From assembly GCA_009761415.1 (NCBI GenBank), contig QUOL01000015.1, positions 186,001-250,000 on the forward strand: 64,000 bases of DNA. Direction: 5' to 3'. The notes beneath the pieces were generated by a model, which was not told where the DNA came from, did no database searches, and was given only the letters and a program-made list of their open reading frames with translations. Source of the stretch: Sarcomyxa edulis. Its lineage: Eukaryota > Basidiomycota > Agaricomycetes > Agaricales > Mycenaceae. Every line of letters begins with the position of its first letter. Position 1 is the first letter of the stretch. The position numbers and the translations under genes were made by a program. Positions 33,690-45,617 of the stretch are shown in pieces.

Positions 33690-35610
33690 TCAACCACTCT
33701 CATCCATCGGCTCGCCCTGACCCAGATCGAATGCATCTCCGCCTTCCTGTTGCGCCTTCTTATACAGCTCCTCGCGCTCCCTCTCGTCGATCGTCAGATT
33801 CGCAAGTGTCAACAATGCCTCGGCCAGTAACGGTGTCAGCCCCGACACCTCCGGATCAGAAGCAGACGTCGCTGAGCCTCTCGCGCGCTCGAAGAACGAT
33901 ATTGCCAACTTTAGCCCCTCCCTAGCATCGATCGCGTCCTCAGAGTCCAGCACATCCATCTCACCCTTCTCCAACGCTGTCTCTAGCTCGTCCGCCCGTG
34001 CAGACCCCACAATCAGCCAACAACGTCCTCTAGCCCACGTTATAGGCCCTCGCCATGCATCCATGTCCGCCTCCATCTTCATCTGATTGAAAACAGAGTC
34101 CGCCCACGAAGCCCAATACTGTCGTTCAGATGGGACTTCTAGCCGTTCAGCTACACCGAGCACTTCAGATGCTACGGTGTACAGCTCCTTTGGGCGGGAG
34201 AAGGAGTCGACGGAACCATGATGTTGGGGGTGAGGCATGTGGAAGATTCCACGCGAGAATTGATCCATCGCGAGGACCATCAGCTCGTTGGGGGAGGCTC
34301 GTGAAAGCGACAATCTGCGCGTGACGGGCGGCCGTCTCGCTGCGATTGCGGAAAACGGTGATTCAGCAGGCCACGTCGGTTCGTCGGAGGAGAATCGGTC
34401 TGATGGAGGCGTCGAAGCAGGCGACTGGGATGATGATGACTTAGACTTTGCGATGCTGCGGGATATGGCCTCGTCTGCGAGGCAAACTAGGGTTCTACCC
34501 CATACGATGGCCATGCGCCAATCCTCCGGTGCGTCGTAGCCATACTTTCCATGCGTGCGACTGGGTAGGTTCTCGCCCGTTTCAAAGACGTCGAGAGCAG
34601 CTAACCAGTATGGGCATGGAGTGTCTGGTTCGCCGGGGAGAACGAGAGAAGCATCTTGGGCGATAAGGTTGCCAAAGAGGAACAGAGCTGTCCCGAGGAT
34701 AGCGTGGAATGCTGTGGGTAGTTCGTTCGATTTCCTACGAGTAAAAAGAGTGAGAAGCTTATCGATGAAGAGGTGATGAGTCAGCGTACAATTTCGATTC
34801 TCTGCGGCTGCCTGATAGCCTCGATGTCTCACCCCAATCTCGAGCGATGCGTTCTTCAGAAGGTGTCAAGGCATCTGGTGAGACGCTGGGAGCACGGGAA
34901 GCGGATGGGGGATTGGAAAATATGACCGATGGGTCTTGATAAAAAATTAAAAAACGGTGACATTCATGGATCACTCCACGGATAAGAGGGAGAGCTTCTG
35001 CAACATCGTCCTCTATCGAAAGACAAGATGAATTCCAGCCTTGAACAGGGTATATCGACGACGACGTACTTTCATATTCGTCTGCTGCCTTTGTGAAAAG
35101 TTCCTTCAAATCTTCCCAATCCTCATAGTCACAAGTCGTGCGGAGTCCCGTCTGGGCGCCACGCATAGCAGTCGATGTAGTATCCATGATTTTTATACGA
35201 CGAGGTGAGCTATCGATACTCTCATTACTCGTATGAGAAGGCAGGGTATTAAAACGCTTGCGAGAGTAGTCCCAGTATGTGTACTGCAAACTATCGTCGT
35301 CTTCGGAATCCGAAGGGGTATATCTCCTTCGCTTTGAGCTAGTATTGGATGTCGTATCGTCGTCGTCGTCGAACTGGTGATTGCTCGTCGTGTCACTAGC
35401 TATCGCTGAGGCGTGGGCAAACTTGAAAGTTGTGCTTTCCGATTCCGGCGCGACACGTGTGACTTTATTGCCACGCCGACCTTTCCAAAGACCTCTAGGT
35501 CGTTTTGTATAATTGACAGTGGCACAAGAGACGGGCATTTTCGAGGAGGACGAGAGGGATGATGAGGAGGAAAGCTCGGGGCGGGGAGGAGAATTCACGC
35601 CCATCTGCAA
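33690..35610 (-). CDS. ETT1: Enhancer of translation termination 1 (ETT1-like)
   Basis: Ett1/Tma-type nuclear proteins promote efficient translation termination in yeast. Two exons are seen. The first (34830-35610) has a basic start (KRPRGLWKGRRGNK), an acidic Asp/Ser-rich stretch, then the helical TTCDYEDWEDLKELFTKAAD and PLIRGVIHECHRFLIFYQDP. The second begins NELPTAFHAILGTALFLFGN, matching the conserved FHAIY/LG element, and continues through YWLAALDVFETGEN, WRMAIVWGRTLVCLADEAI, QYWASWADSVFNQMK and PLLAEALLTLANLTIDERER. The total of about 600 residues is longer than yeast Ett1 because of Ser-rich inserts. ATGs at 35610 and 35538 are both possible starts; the conserved KRP motif follows the second closely. 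Function is by homology only. Confidence 0.8.
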
Positions 35611-36172
35611 GCGTAGTTTTTATTCAGAAATCCAGCCATGTCTGGACCATGAGACGGACTCGACCGACATACCATTCTCATTGGCTCATCTCCAACATCG
35701 CCTTTTCCGGTCAAGTCCAGGCCTTGACCAATCAACATCAGACCAGACATTCTCCGAATCCATCAAATTCAAATAATCCTTTCCTCTCCTAAAAACATCC
35801 CGAAAACCCCGCCCCCGGGACCCCATGAAAACCAATTGACGAATCTCAGTCTATCTCAGTGTCGCCAGGGCTCTGCAGGCTCTGCTAGGCCCTGCCTTGG
35901 TGGTTGATAGTGTGTGGAATCACAACAGTTGATGAGAAAAAGCGCAGCGAATCAGCGTCCGACTTGTCCGATTGGTTGACGCCTCTTGAGCAACGATGGT
36001 AACGAGAAATAACGCACCTTCTCGATCGGGAAGCTACCCCAGGCCTCAGGCTGCCTCAGGCTTGTACCAGTTGGACCAATTGCAGCGTGCTTCGCATTCG
36101 CTAAGTATATGTCAGAGTTTGGAGGTACCAAGTCCACCCACACGACGCGTTTACACTACCGACCCGACCCGC
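35611..36172. other. Intergenic: ETT1 promoter and DPAP 3' region
   Basis: No supported gene in 562 bp between two minus-strand genes. Several short open frames (for example 35996-36343 on plus) overlap the DPAP last exon and are shadows. Confidence 0.5.
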
Positions 36173-39100
36173 CTACCAACCTCGTTTGCGTCCACCTTTC
36201 CCCCATTTCTCCATCAAGAACTCAGTCATATACTCATAGATTTCTCTTTGTCCTCCACGACGATTGATGCTGTGATCACTAGAAACGAATCAACGAATCA
36301 GCTGTCTCTGGCAACCAATCACACACTAGAAAAAGAAAAATAGACGCACCTATCAGTGAACATCCTAAATCGGAAATTTCGCACCTGGGCCTGCGTGAAC
36401 ATGTCCAACAGATGCGCAGAGTTTGCGAAATGGACGTTGTCATCGCCGCTGCCATGCGCTAGAAGATAGTCAACCTTGTGAAATCCCGTTACATTGGATA
36501 TCGAGGCGTTGACGTATCCCCCTGGGTTGAGCGCTGGCAGGTTCATGTACCGCTCCGTGTAAATAGAATCTAGGTTGCAGTACATCTGATCAGCGACGGT
36601 GAAGATAGGTAGATGGGCCCTGGGACTCGTTCCTCACCATACAAACGCCAGCTCGTTACAGGCTATAGGATCCGGGCCGTCATCAGCTTAACTCCGAAGG
36701 CGAGGGAAAGATGTTTACTCACTGCCACCGCCATAGCCAATGAATGAATGCCTGCGTCAGCTTCGACGACCTTTGAGCTCATAAATCCGCCGTAAGACTG
36801 GACCAGACCCCATGTTAGCAGGCGCAGCAACGAGCGCTTCGTAGGATTAAAAAAAAACTTACCCATCCCCATATTCCTATCCGTTTCGGGTCGACGTAGC
36901 TCTTCGAGGCCCACAGTCTATGATTTTATAAGCTCACCCACTGACGATGAAACATCGCCACAGGCAACTTGACTCACCTTGCAGCATTTATCTGATCTTT
37001 GGTTTCCCAAAATCCTAAATTATCCTTGACGGGGTTTCGCAGTTTCCGACCTTTGAACCCCGTGCCCCTCCCATCGACTACGACAATTATATACTGCAAT
37101 CCGCATGCCAGATAGTCATGCCAGTCTCGATTGAACTTCAGGTCGACCATTTGGCTGGAAGGGCCTCCATATCTATACATAGGGAGTGAGAGTCAAGACC
37201 ATGCTGCACGCCGAAGAGAGAGATAAGGGCACATACACTCTGAAGAGAACTGGGTATTTGGTGCGTCCTGTATCGTCCATCCGGGGCGGCCGGATTTCCT
37301 TGACGTTCAATTCTGATTGGGAAGGACATCAACGACGCGGAATTAGGTGGGGTTGGTGAGAATAGTACACACCGAATCCATCACTATCAATAGTAGAATG
37401 GATCACGACAGGGGCCTCGTATTCGTCGGTCGCATTAGCCAGACGTGCATTGTCTGTCAACGTATACTGGAATTCTAAAGTGGCGTATCATATTAGCCGT
37501 GTCACAAGCTTTGAGTTAGGTTTGAGTTTACCGGTATTGTTGACTTGTACGACACTCTGCCAAGGGATCCCAGGCCCCTGGTAGCTCAGCAAGTAGAAAC
37601 CTGCATTCGGAGAGAATTGAGCTTGGTACACGGATGGATCTAGGGCGTCGACGGTGGTTAGGGCGGTCAAGGGGGTAACAGCCTCCTCGTCAGTGGTGGG
37701 TATAGAGACGGAGTATATGTGGCGTTCAATCGAGGACGGGTTGGCAGCTTGGAAATAGCTGCAGTATTGGACTAATCAGTAAAGATTTGTGAACAGTAGA
37801 TTCAAGGGCTTACACTATGCTATTTTCTATGTCTACCGCTTGGATTCCTCCCGTAACTTCCCATTTACCGGAAGTCAGGAATCGTGGTGTAGAGGAATTA
37901 GCAGGACTGAACAGAGCGATATGGTTGAACCCGTCAGGTGTTGGAACGATATCAAGATATGCATCGGCGGAATTCGCAAGAGGGTACACGTTTTGGGACT
38001 ATGAACAGTTTAATTTGACGGTAAATCATTGAGACCAAGAGGGACAAGCCTTCCACTCACGCTATCGATCCATCCGTCATCTCCCTCTTCGCCATTTCTT
38101 CCAAGTTTTCGTACGACTGCGCCCTGGGCTTTCGCCCCTGTCGCAGGTGTATCATTGAAATCAAACAACACAACACTCCCGTTATCTGCATGCCTATTAA
38201 CCTCTTTGACCAAGAGGGTTGAATCGCCCAACCAAGCCACCTCCAGGATTATCCCATCATCGACAGGATGTCTACCTTCCCATCCTAGCTCTGTCGTTGC
38301 GTTCTCAGCAGGAAATCCTGTCTTCACCACATCATCGTCCTGAAAATACGCGTCGATATCGAAAACATATACGCCGACGAGAGGGTTATTATATCCGGGC
38401 TTCGGGTATTTCATAGTGACAGTCGACGTGTACGGTACAACGGTGTTGGAGTTTTCTGTAGGGTTGTATATGGGGAACGTAAATTCTGGTACGAGGGTCT
38501 CATCAAATGTGAGAAATGCTAGCTTTGAAGAATCGGGGGAGAACCACAAGGCATAAGGGGCGGAGAAGATTTCCTCTTCATAGACCCAGTCGGGGACACC
38601 GTGGAACAGAGATGCGTTCCCACTCGAAGTGATTCGGATGGGTGATGTTGAGGGACTAGGAGCGCGGTTGAGATGACCGAACAACCCATACAAACGAGCT
38701 GAAAACTTACTCTGGCGACGTGAGGAGATAGAGATCGTTACCTGTCACATAAGCAATCGCTTCTCCCGTTGGCGACCATGTTGCATACGCAGTCGTTGGC
38801 GGTACGGTTGGAGGAATGATGGGATGTGTGAATTTAGTCTCGAGATTGTGAACATAATAATTTCCAAAACTTGACCAGCGCCATTGCTTGAAGGTATATG
38901 AGTTGGGTCATCATAGACAAAAGTGGATGGAAAGAGATGGACCTTCTTCTGATGGGCTTTGACGAGTATATATTTCATGTCGGCTGAAAGCTGCCACTCT
39001 GACCCAAATGAAAGCGGTAGGCCGTGTTCCTGATGAACGGTCATATACGGAAACGTAACATCAGAGGAAGAATAAAACATACGTCCTTCACATCCATTGT

Positions 39101-39769
39101 AGCTACCAAATTCGTAGTCTTATTAGTTTTGAGATCGACTAGCTTTATATAGCCATCCTGAGAGATAGAAAAGACACCATCGCCAGCTGCACCTATATGA
39201 ATACCTCGAGTGACGAATGAATACTTGTAAGACTCGCCTTCAGGTACCCAATGCAAGCTAGCTCTGTCAGCGGAGAATGTACCATTGAATACATGGTCCA
39301 TAGTTATTCTTCGGATGCCTGTCGATACGTGATACGATTTACCAGAATACGTATGGGCAGCTAAAATCCCAATGATTCCTGAGAGAACGACAAGTGTGAT
39401 GAGAGCAATAACGAGGCATCGAAGAGATGATGGTCTCTGTGGCATGGGTGAGCACACCGATCTCAGATCTTTGGAAGTATATGCGCTCACCCTTTTCTGT
39501 CCACCAACGACAAGACCATCTCGATCCGCAAAAGGACCCATTTCTTCGGATTCAAGAGTCAAAGGCTCGTCTTTATCCAACAGAGTCTCGTCCTCCTCTT
39601 CAGAACTCGGAGGGTCAAACGGTCCTTCGCCGTAGTATACTGAAGGCCGTACAATAGACCCTTTGAGAATACTGGTATCATCCTGTTCGTGGTGTGATGG
39701 GGGATATAATGGAGCATGTGCTCTGTCTTCTGCCTCCAACGCGATACGCTCGTAGTTAGGTTTAGGCAT
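36173..39769 (-). CDS. Type II membrane dipeptidyl aminopeptidase (S9B; STE13/DAP2-like)
   Basis: A serine peptidase that removes X-Pro/X-Ala dipeptides; yeast relatives Ste13 (Golgi) and Dap2 (vacuole) process secretory or vacuolar substrates. The cytoplasmic N-terminus starts MPKPNYERIALEAEDRAH, followed by an acidic linker. One transmembrane anchor (LRCLVIALITLVVLSGIIGI, near 39370-39430) precedes the luminal part. The beta-propeller runs through several exons (ASLHWVPEGESYKY, AYATWSPTGEAIAYV, DWVYEEEIFSAPYALWFSPD, the EE pair being the N-terminal substrate anchor). The hydrolase domain has VVDGRGTGFKGRKLR, the nucleophile IGIWGWSYGGFMSS, the Asp in GSGDDNVHFANS and the His in DHSINRRGGQREIY. 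The stop is at 36173, so the chain is about 900 residues. At least ten introns. The M at 39811 upstream is possible but MPKPNYERI is the usual kind of start. Golgi versus vacuolar location cannot be decided. Confidence 0.92.
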
Positions 39770-40058
39770 CGTTCGCCTCGACGAGTTGGGTATACGCGCG
39801 CAGCCGGGCAAGGCTGTTCACTATAAATTCTTGGGTTGTTAATATCTTATGAATATAGTACCATCAAGTATACGTGTATACTGACGTGTTCGAATTCAAC
39901 TATAGGATTCTAGTTGGTGGTCGATGAAAGAGTGTTGATCGGAATTCGTCGAAGCCGTCTGACTAGCACCAACTTGGACCTACAACACTCACGACGATCA
40001 CCGGCTGGCGTTTCCTATCTTACCAGTGTACCTCCTTAACGATAGAACTTTTGGCTTA
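39770..40058. promoter_or_regulatory. Short divergent promoter between DPAP and SYS1
   Basis: Only about 290 bp separate the two divergent start codons, so the promoters must be compact or shared. No motif is clear enough to name. Confidence 0.4.
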
Positions 40059-40875
40059 ATGTCGACTTCAAATACGAATTGGGATCCAATTCTCCTTATC
40101 TCGCAAGAATGCCAGTCTCACTTTTGCATCGCTAATTCACTAACACCATCGTCCAGCAGATTGTATCCATGCAGAGTCTCCATTATTTGACTCTCTCAGT
40201 GCTTATACCACCATTACTGAGTCTATTTGCCGAACCGACGTCTTTGAATTACGAAGGTGGTGCTGCTAATGTCGGTGCGTCGCGCTGTTTCTGCGTGTGT
40301 TTTCGAGCTACAACGAAATTATTTCCACAGGTATGATACTGGATTGGCGAGAGATGGCAGGCAGACCAACAGTCCGCGGTATGCAAGGGGAAGAACGCTG
40401 GAGCTCGTATACAGGGGCCTGGAGTGGAGGGCAGAAAGTCGGGTACAGTTGGCAAGAGGATCAGCTGGTGCTGGCTGGAAGAACGGATCCAATGAGAGGA
40501 TGGATCATTGCCTTCTGTTGGTTGCTAGCATCAGGTGCAGAGTGCGTTCTAACCTCATTCTTCGTCGCGTTGGAGCTGATCTCCTCATATTTTAGCATAT
40601 ATTACTTGTACACCTTGATTCGTCGCCCACGACTCATCCTCGACTTTGCCCTAACGCTCGTATTCAACCATCTGGTTCTGACCAGTTATTATTCTGCCTC
40701 CATCCCCACTTCTCTATTCTTCTGGCTTGTCATGATCGCGGGCTCGGCAATGGTCGTCATTATCACCGAGCAGATGTGCGTCAAGCGGGAAATGGAGGAA
40801 GGGCTCGCCGTCGTGGTTCCAGCATCAGAGGAGGAGGAAGAAATGGAGATGGGCGCCCTCTTGAGAAGGGATTGA
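40059..40875 (+). CDS. SYS1: Golgi membrane protein SYS1
   Basis: Sys1 recruits Arl3/Arl1 GTPases and golgins to the trans-Golgi membrane. The long last exon encodes GMILDWREMAGRPTVRG, a hydrophobic segment at GWIIAFCWLLASG, YYLYTLIRRPRLILDFALTL, FNHLVLTSYYSASIPTSLFF and WLVMIAGSAMVVIITEQMC, matching the four-helix family including the FH/NHL and YSS/YYS signatures. The preceding exon gives QIVSMQSLHYLTLSVLIPPL. The conserved leading WDP..L.SQIV is completed only if an upstream exon MSTSNTNWDPILLISQ (from 40059) is joined; the intron between lacks a GT donor. An in-frame ATG at 40169 is the fallback start but would remove the conserved WDP motif. The loop between helices 1 and 2 is longer than in animal SYS1. 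The C-terminal tail is acidic (EEEEEMEM). Confidence 0.88.
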
Positions 40876-43800
40876 GGTCAGTCAGTTTTGTCCAAGAATT
40901 GGATCTTTATTGTTTGACTGTATCGTGACTTAGCGCTGGGAGCTTGTGCGAATGTCTGTATCTCTACTGGACACGTTATACTCTCGAGTATCAACTTGCC
41001 CTCCTGGATTTTGTCAAATGCCCATTCAAACGCGCTCATTCTCATGGATCACAGTCGATCTCACAAGATTCTCTACCTATCATTTGGCGGATTATGAGGC
41101 GTATGGCTTCAGATCACATTCTCGTCACCTGCAGATTCATGTTCATGTTGTTGGGCCAGATGTAAACCTTGCAACAATACCGCAAGATCGGTTAGTCGAG
41201 GTCTATAAATTGGCCTGTCTATGCTGAGATTCGCCTACGACATACTACGCATATAGCTGGAGAGGCAATCAGTTACTTTTAGTCTACATAGTTCAACTTC
41301 AGCACGTACTTACATCCGATTGACTTTGATTATCGATGATCGATAATGTTCAGCCTGATCAGCTTCGGGATCGATTTACAGTTTAAAAATCTGCTCTTTG
41401 CTTCAAGCCCTCATCATCCTCATCCCAGCCTCGATATCAGTCCCGATGCTATGTATCTCTTGATTTTGTCTTAATCCCTCCAATAACTCTTCGAATTCTT
41501 CGAGGCTTCTGGGTGAACGGTACCGTATGATCATATGAAGTCACAGGTCACTTTGATAGTAGACTGATGTTTTGTTAGTCCAATTCTTTTTTTTCTGGAG
41601 TCAAAGATATACTGCGCTTCGAAAGCTCACTGATTCCTGGACGACATCAACATGAAAGTTGATATGATCCCGTACTATGTCATCTCGACGTCTCGAACTC
41701 TGGGACACTTCGGATGGCTTATCATTTGGCCCAGTTTCTCGTATCTTGTATCACCATTCAAACGTGCTAGAGCATCGCTGTGCATCCTCATCTGTTCCGG
41801 GTCCAATTTCGCCTTTTCCCTGCCAAATGAGCTATAGACAACGCATGGCATCCCTGGATTCGATTCACACTTCCCTTCCATTGGCATCACAGCTTGGCTT
41901 CAATATACATTCGTCTAGTCTGCCTTGATTACAGCTACCGGTCGACCGAATACTCCCGCGGGGCTCTGGAGGAGGAGGCGATAGGTATAGTAATGATTCA
42001 TACAGCTCTGCCCGTCTGCATCTATTCATTTCCCTTATCTATGGCGGGCAGGCAGGCCAACCCGTGAATCATCTCGGAGTCGTGTCTTCCTTCAGCTACC
42101 GTTCATTACTCTTCATCCAAGGTCATTGGTGGATCACTCTCGGACCGTTCTAGACGTCGGTGATTCGCTCAGAAAATCAATCCGAGGACATCGAACGCCC
42201 GCACCCAACTCTTTCGGGCTTATCAGATCCTGCAGAATTACCTATCGGACTGTTTTTTCGTCCGCTGCAATAAGCTCAGCAATTTCGCCGATTGTGCGCT
42301 TTGTTTCGCTGTGTTTAGGCTTGAGGTCTCCGACATATCCTTTTCATTCCATTTCGCGTTAACTTAAGTGTCCATTGATGCTCGTTCCGAAGTACGTTTC
42401 TATGCCGTTGTATCTACTCGCATGCTTAGTTAACATATCGCTCAGGTCTCCAGACGTAACCAAAAGTATAGACGAGCAGTCAGATCAGCATGTTCATGAC
42501 TATTTCCATGAGGCTTGTATTCAAGGCTGACAGCTTGTTTATTACCTTGTGACAATCCAAACATATAGGCAGCGGGACTGAATGTCATTCGACTATAGTC
42601 TATGGTCTTTGCCTTCGAGAACTAAGCCTCACTGGAGTAATCGCTACCCTGCACCCGCTGCTTCTCCCACCATTCCAAAATTCATAACACGGTATGTTGT
42701 CAGATTACTTCCCTTGCTTTAGTCCTGTAACAGAAAGAATTTCACTTCGCATTCTCTCCGCTTTGGAGTCAGATAAACATATATAGTATACGCCCGTCGA
42801 CGGCCTGGTGTGGTGACATACTTGAGTAACGACGGGGAGTATGTTTCACGGTCCGCACTGAAGGTGAAAATGCATCTTACCAACGCAAATCTGGTATTTA
42901 TTTCGGTACATCTACACCATGCCTTAATTGACAGCATAAAATTCCGCAGGTCTATGGTCTATCCCACTCCACGCGGCCATGACATTCTCGGCTCCCTGCT
43001 TTCGATGAATATTGAGTTTTCGTGGGGCCTATCGTCTCTTCTAGATCTTGATCAGTAGCATCTTGCCACAGGTCAATAAGTGGGAAACTCGTCGATTTCA
43101 TGGGTACATCGTGAAATATATAATTCTACCCTGCTAAGGTTTATCATCTTATCTTAAAGACCCCGATCTTCTGCTTTTCGCTAATTTGCTTCACCCCGCC
43201 GAGTCCATACCTAGTAATGCTACTACTTGGTCTTATGCCGGGCTCTCTGATGTACCTCGACCGGTACGTCTCCGTGTACCTCATCCTCTCCATCAACGTG
43301 ACATCTATCCGTCGAGCTTTCTCAACTCCGACGTAACTCTTCATCTCCGCTCTCTGCACGCGGACCGCACAGAACTCGACTTAGTATTATCAGTCTCGCG
43401 AGCTATATGTAGTAAGTTTCTCCGTCCTCTATCAGACATCACATGTTCTTGCTGACATCTCAAAACCAGTATGGCGTATGTAGTTACAGCCCTTTACCCC
43501 GGTCAGCAGGTGAGACATACCTTCACACATCCACGTAAGAGTCGTTTCATATATATCTCGACAGCCTCCTTTGGAGTAGCCTTTTGACTCTTGGCCCGCG
43601 AGGTTCTACATCTGCTCGGGATAAGTCCATACTATCAGCGGCACTGCCTATACTAAGCACCAAAAGATTTACGTCTCAAGGACAGGATGGAGTTCGTAGA
43701 AACCGGAGTAGGAGGGGAAGGCAGACGGACATTCTTCCAGGCCTATCTCGTCCTGAATCTCTATTATTCGAGGTGAGAGATTCCTACATCGCTGAGGAAC

Positions 43801-45617
43801 TCTATTTGAGCTTAGAAGATTCTCCAGGGGCTCGCTCCTCACTCTGATAAGTCCTCAGAATGGACATGTTTGTTGGCCATCTTGTCATGGTCACAGACGC
43901 CCAAGATCGACCCCCTGATCAGAGAGATTCCTAGTAGCACAGCGTCGGTCCCGCCGGAAGTTACCCTAGATCTCGAACGCACGTTATAAGCTATATCGAT
44001 GTGGTAGAAACCATCGATAGCAGATGATATCTACTTAAAGCTGAGTGTTCCAGATATACCTGTTCACTCATCCCGCTATAATTGTTTTCATGGATCAGCA
44101 CTTTTGGATCCGAAGCTATACCCTAATTGCCCAACGTTGATGGTATGTATCTGCGTGCACGAGAATGCTACTCGGCCCGTTGCGGGATATACGTTGCGGC
44201 GTATTGAGTTTTTCTGTCGAGCTAAAGTCTTTTATGGCCTTGTGTTCAAGTTGAGACTACGTGCTACACCTCGTTCTTACTTCGTATGAGTTGACCTGTT
44301 TGAATAGTTCACCCTACGAGGTAATTCTTGACACAAGATCTACAGGTTCGTGGTCCGCGTTGTACATTCATCATCTCCTGGCTTGCCTTGAGGCGCAATT
44401 CTTATCTTGTGGACCTTTATGCGCCAAGGTGGCGTGCGTCGTTGTGTTGTCTACTCCTCATTCCCGGGTATCAGATTTGCTAATTCCCTTGGAAAAGCAC
44501 CTCGATTACGGCCTCGCAGCGACTCGGGTGCGACGACGTGCGTAACAATTCACACATTCTTCCGCATCCACACTTCGTGCGACTATCATGTCCCATCATA
44601 TCGACGTGATTGCCACTCTCCGAACTGTGGCTTATCACCTCGTCACTTGCCAGATTGAATCTCACTTTCCCCGACCATCCCTGTTCCAGGAATCCGGCTC
44701 CATTTTCCGCCAAAGACCAAATCTATAGACTTCTAGCTGCTGGATCTGATTATTCTGCAGTGTCCCCCGACACAAAGGCAGCTACACGCAGCCGCAGGCG
44801 TTGGCAGTACAGAAGAACTGAGCTTCAGACAGGTCAGACTCTCAAAAGTCCGCTTGTGCTTGCGATCCCGATTACGGAAGTACACCACGTACTGATAGGA
44901 GCGTCTAGGGTTAGGGTGGGCTCGTTAATCTTTTATTCATTCCAGAGAAGATCAAAATCTGTACCCCGTGAGGTGGAAATAACATGATCGGCCGAATGAC
45001 GGGATACCGCAAGATTTCAAGATATGAAGACAGAACATGCTGGACCTTATGTTGCGAATGTCTGGCATGGACGCTGTTATGTCTCTGTAGGCTGTGGCTG
45101 CGAGAAGCTGTGGAAGTCAAATTCGAAAAGCAAGAGTTAGAATTGGTGACTCTGATGTGACTAGACCTGACTCTTCGCGACTGATTATGATTTGGTCCGC
45201 GCAGACACGAGGCACCGAACCGGGTACGCAAATTGGTAGTCTAGGGCCCAATCATCGGTACACAGTGCGGAATGAATTTCGTTCGTCCTCATTTCTTCCT
45301 GAATCTCCACGTAAATTGCACAGGAGATGAGTGGAATTACAGTATGTGGACCTTGTGGCCTGTCTTAAGCGCTGGGACCATTACTTATCTCTAAAGATAA
45401 CAACACAGATTGGCTGTGCAAAACGATCGCACGGTCTTCATTATGTATGTGTACCCATCGGGACATGGCACCGAGAATATAAATGATGCCGCGGATTCGT
45501 TTGCTTTACCTACCCTGTTCTTCACACGAGGCAGCCGCAAAAGCCTTATAAGGCCGACGCGTACGATTCCCATTTCCTGTCCTCTTTGACCCCTTTGTCA
45601 CTTCCCACCACCCTAAC
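40876..45617. other. 4.7-kb gene-desert
   Basis: I find no recognisable protein domain, tRNA or rRNA here, although flanking DNA is gene-dense. Short open frames of 60-125 codons occur on both strands (for example 41675-41890, 43144-43455, 44261-44545, 44610-44987, 44911-45231), but none links into a plausible multi-exon gene or contains a family motif. A perfect palindrome lies at 41329-41347 (ATTATCGATGATCGATAAT, 9-bp arms around one base). Possible contents are a long non-coding transcript, a fast-evolving orphan gene, or the decayed remains of an element. Confidence 0.5.

Noticed and set aside
36319..36343. Apparent exon end in the DPAP gene giving a chain without catalytic His
   Set aside because: A spliced downstream exon (about 36173-36275) restores DHSINRRGG and the normal C-terminus, so the gene is not truncated.
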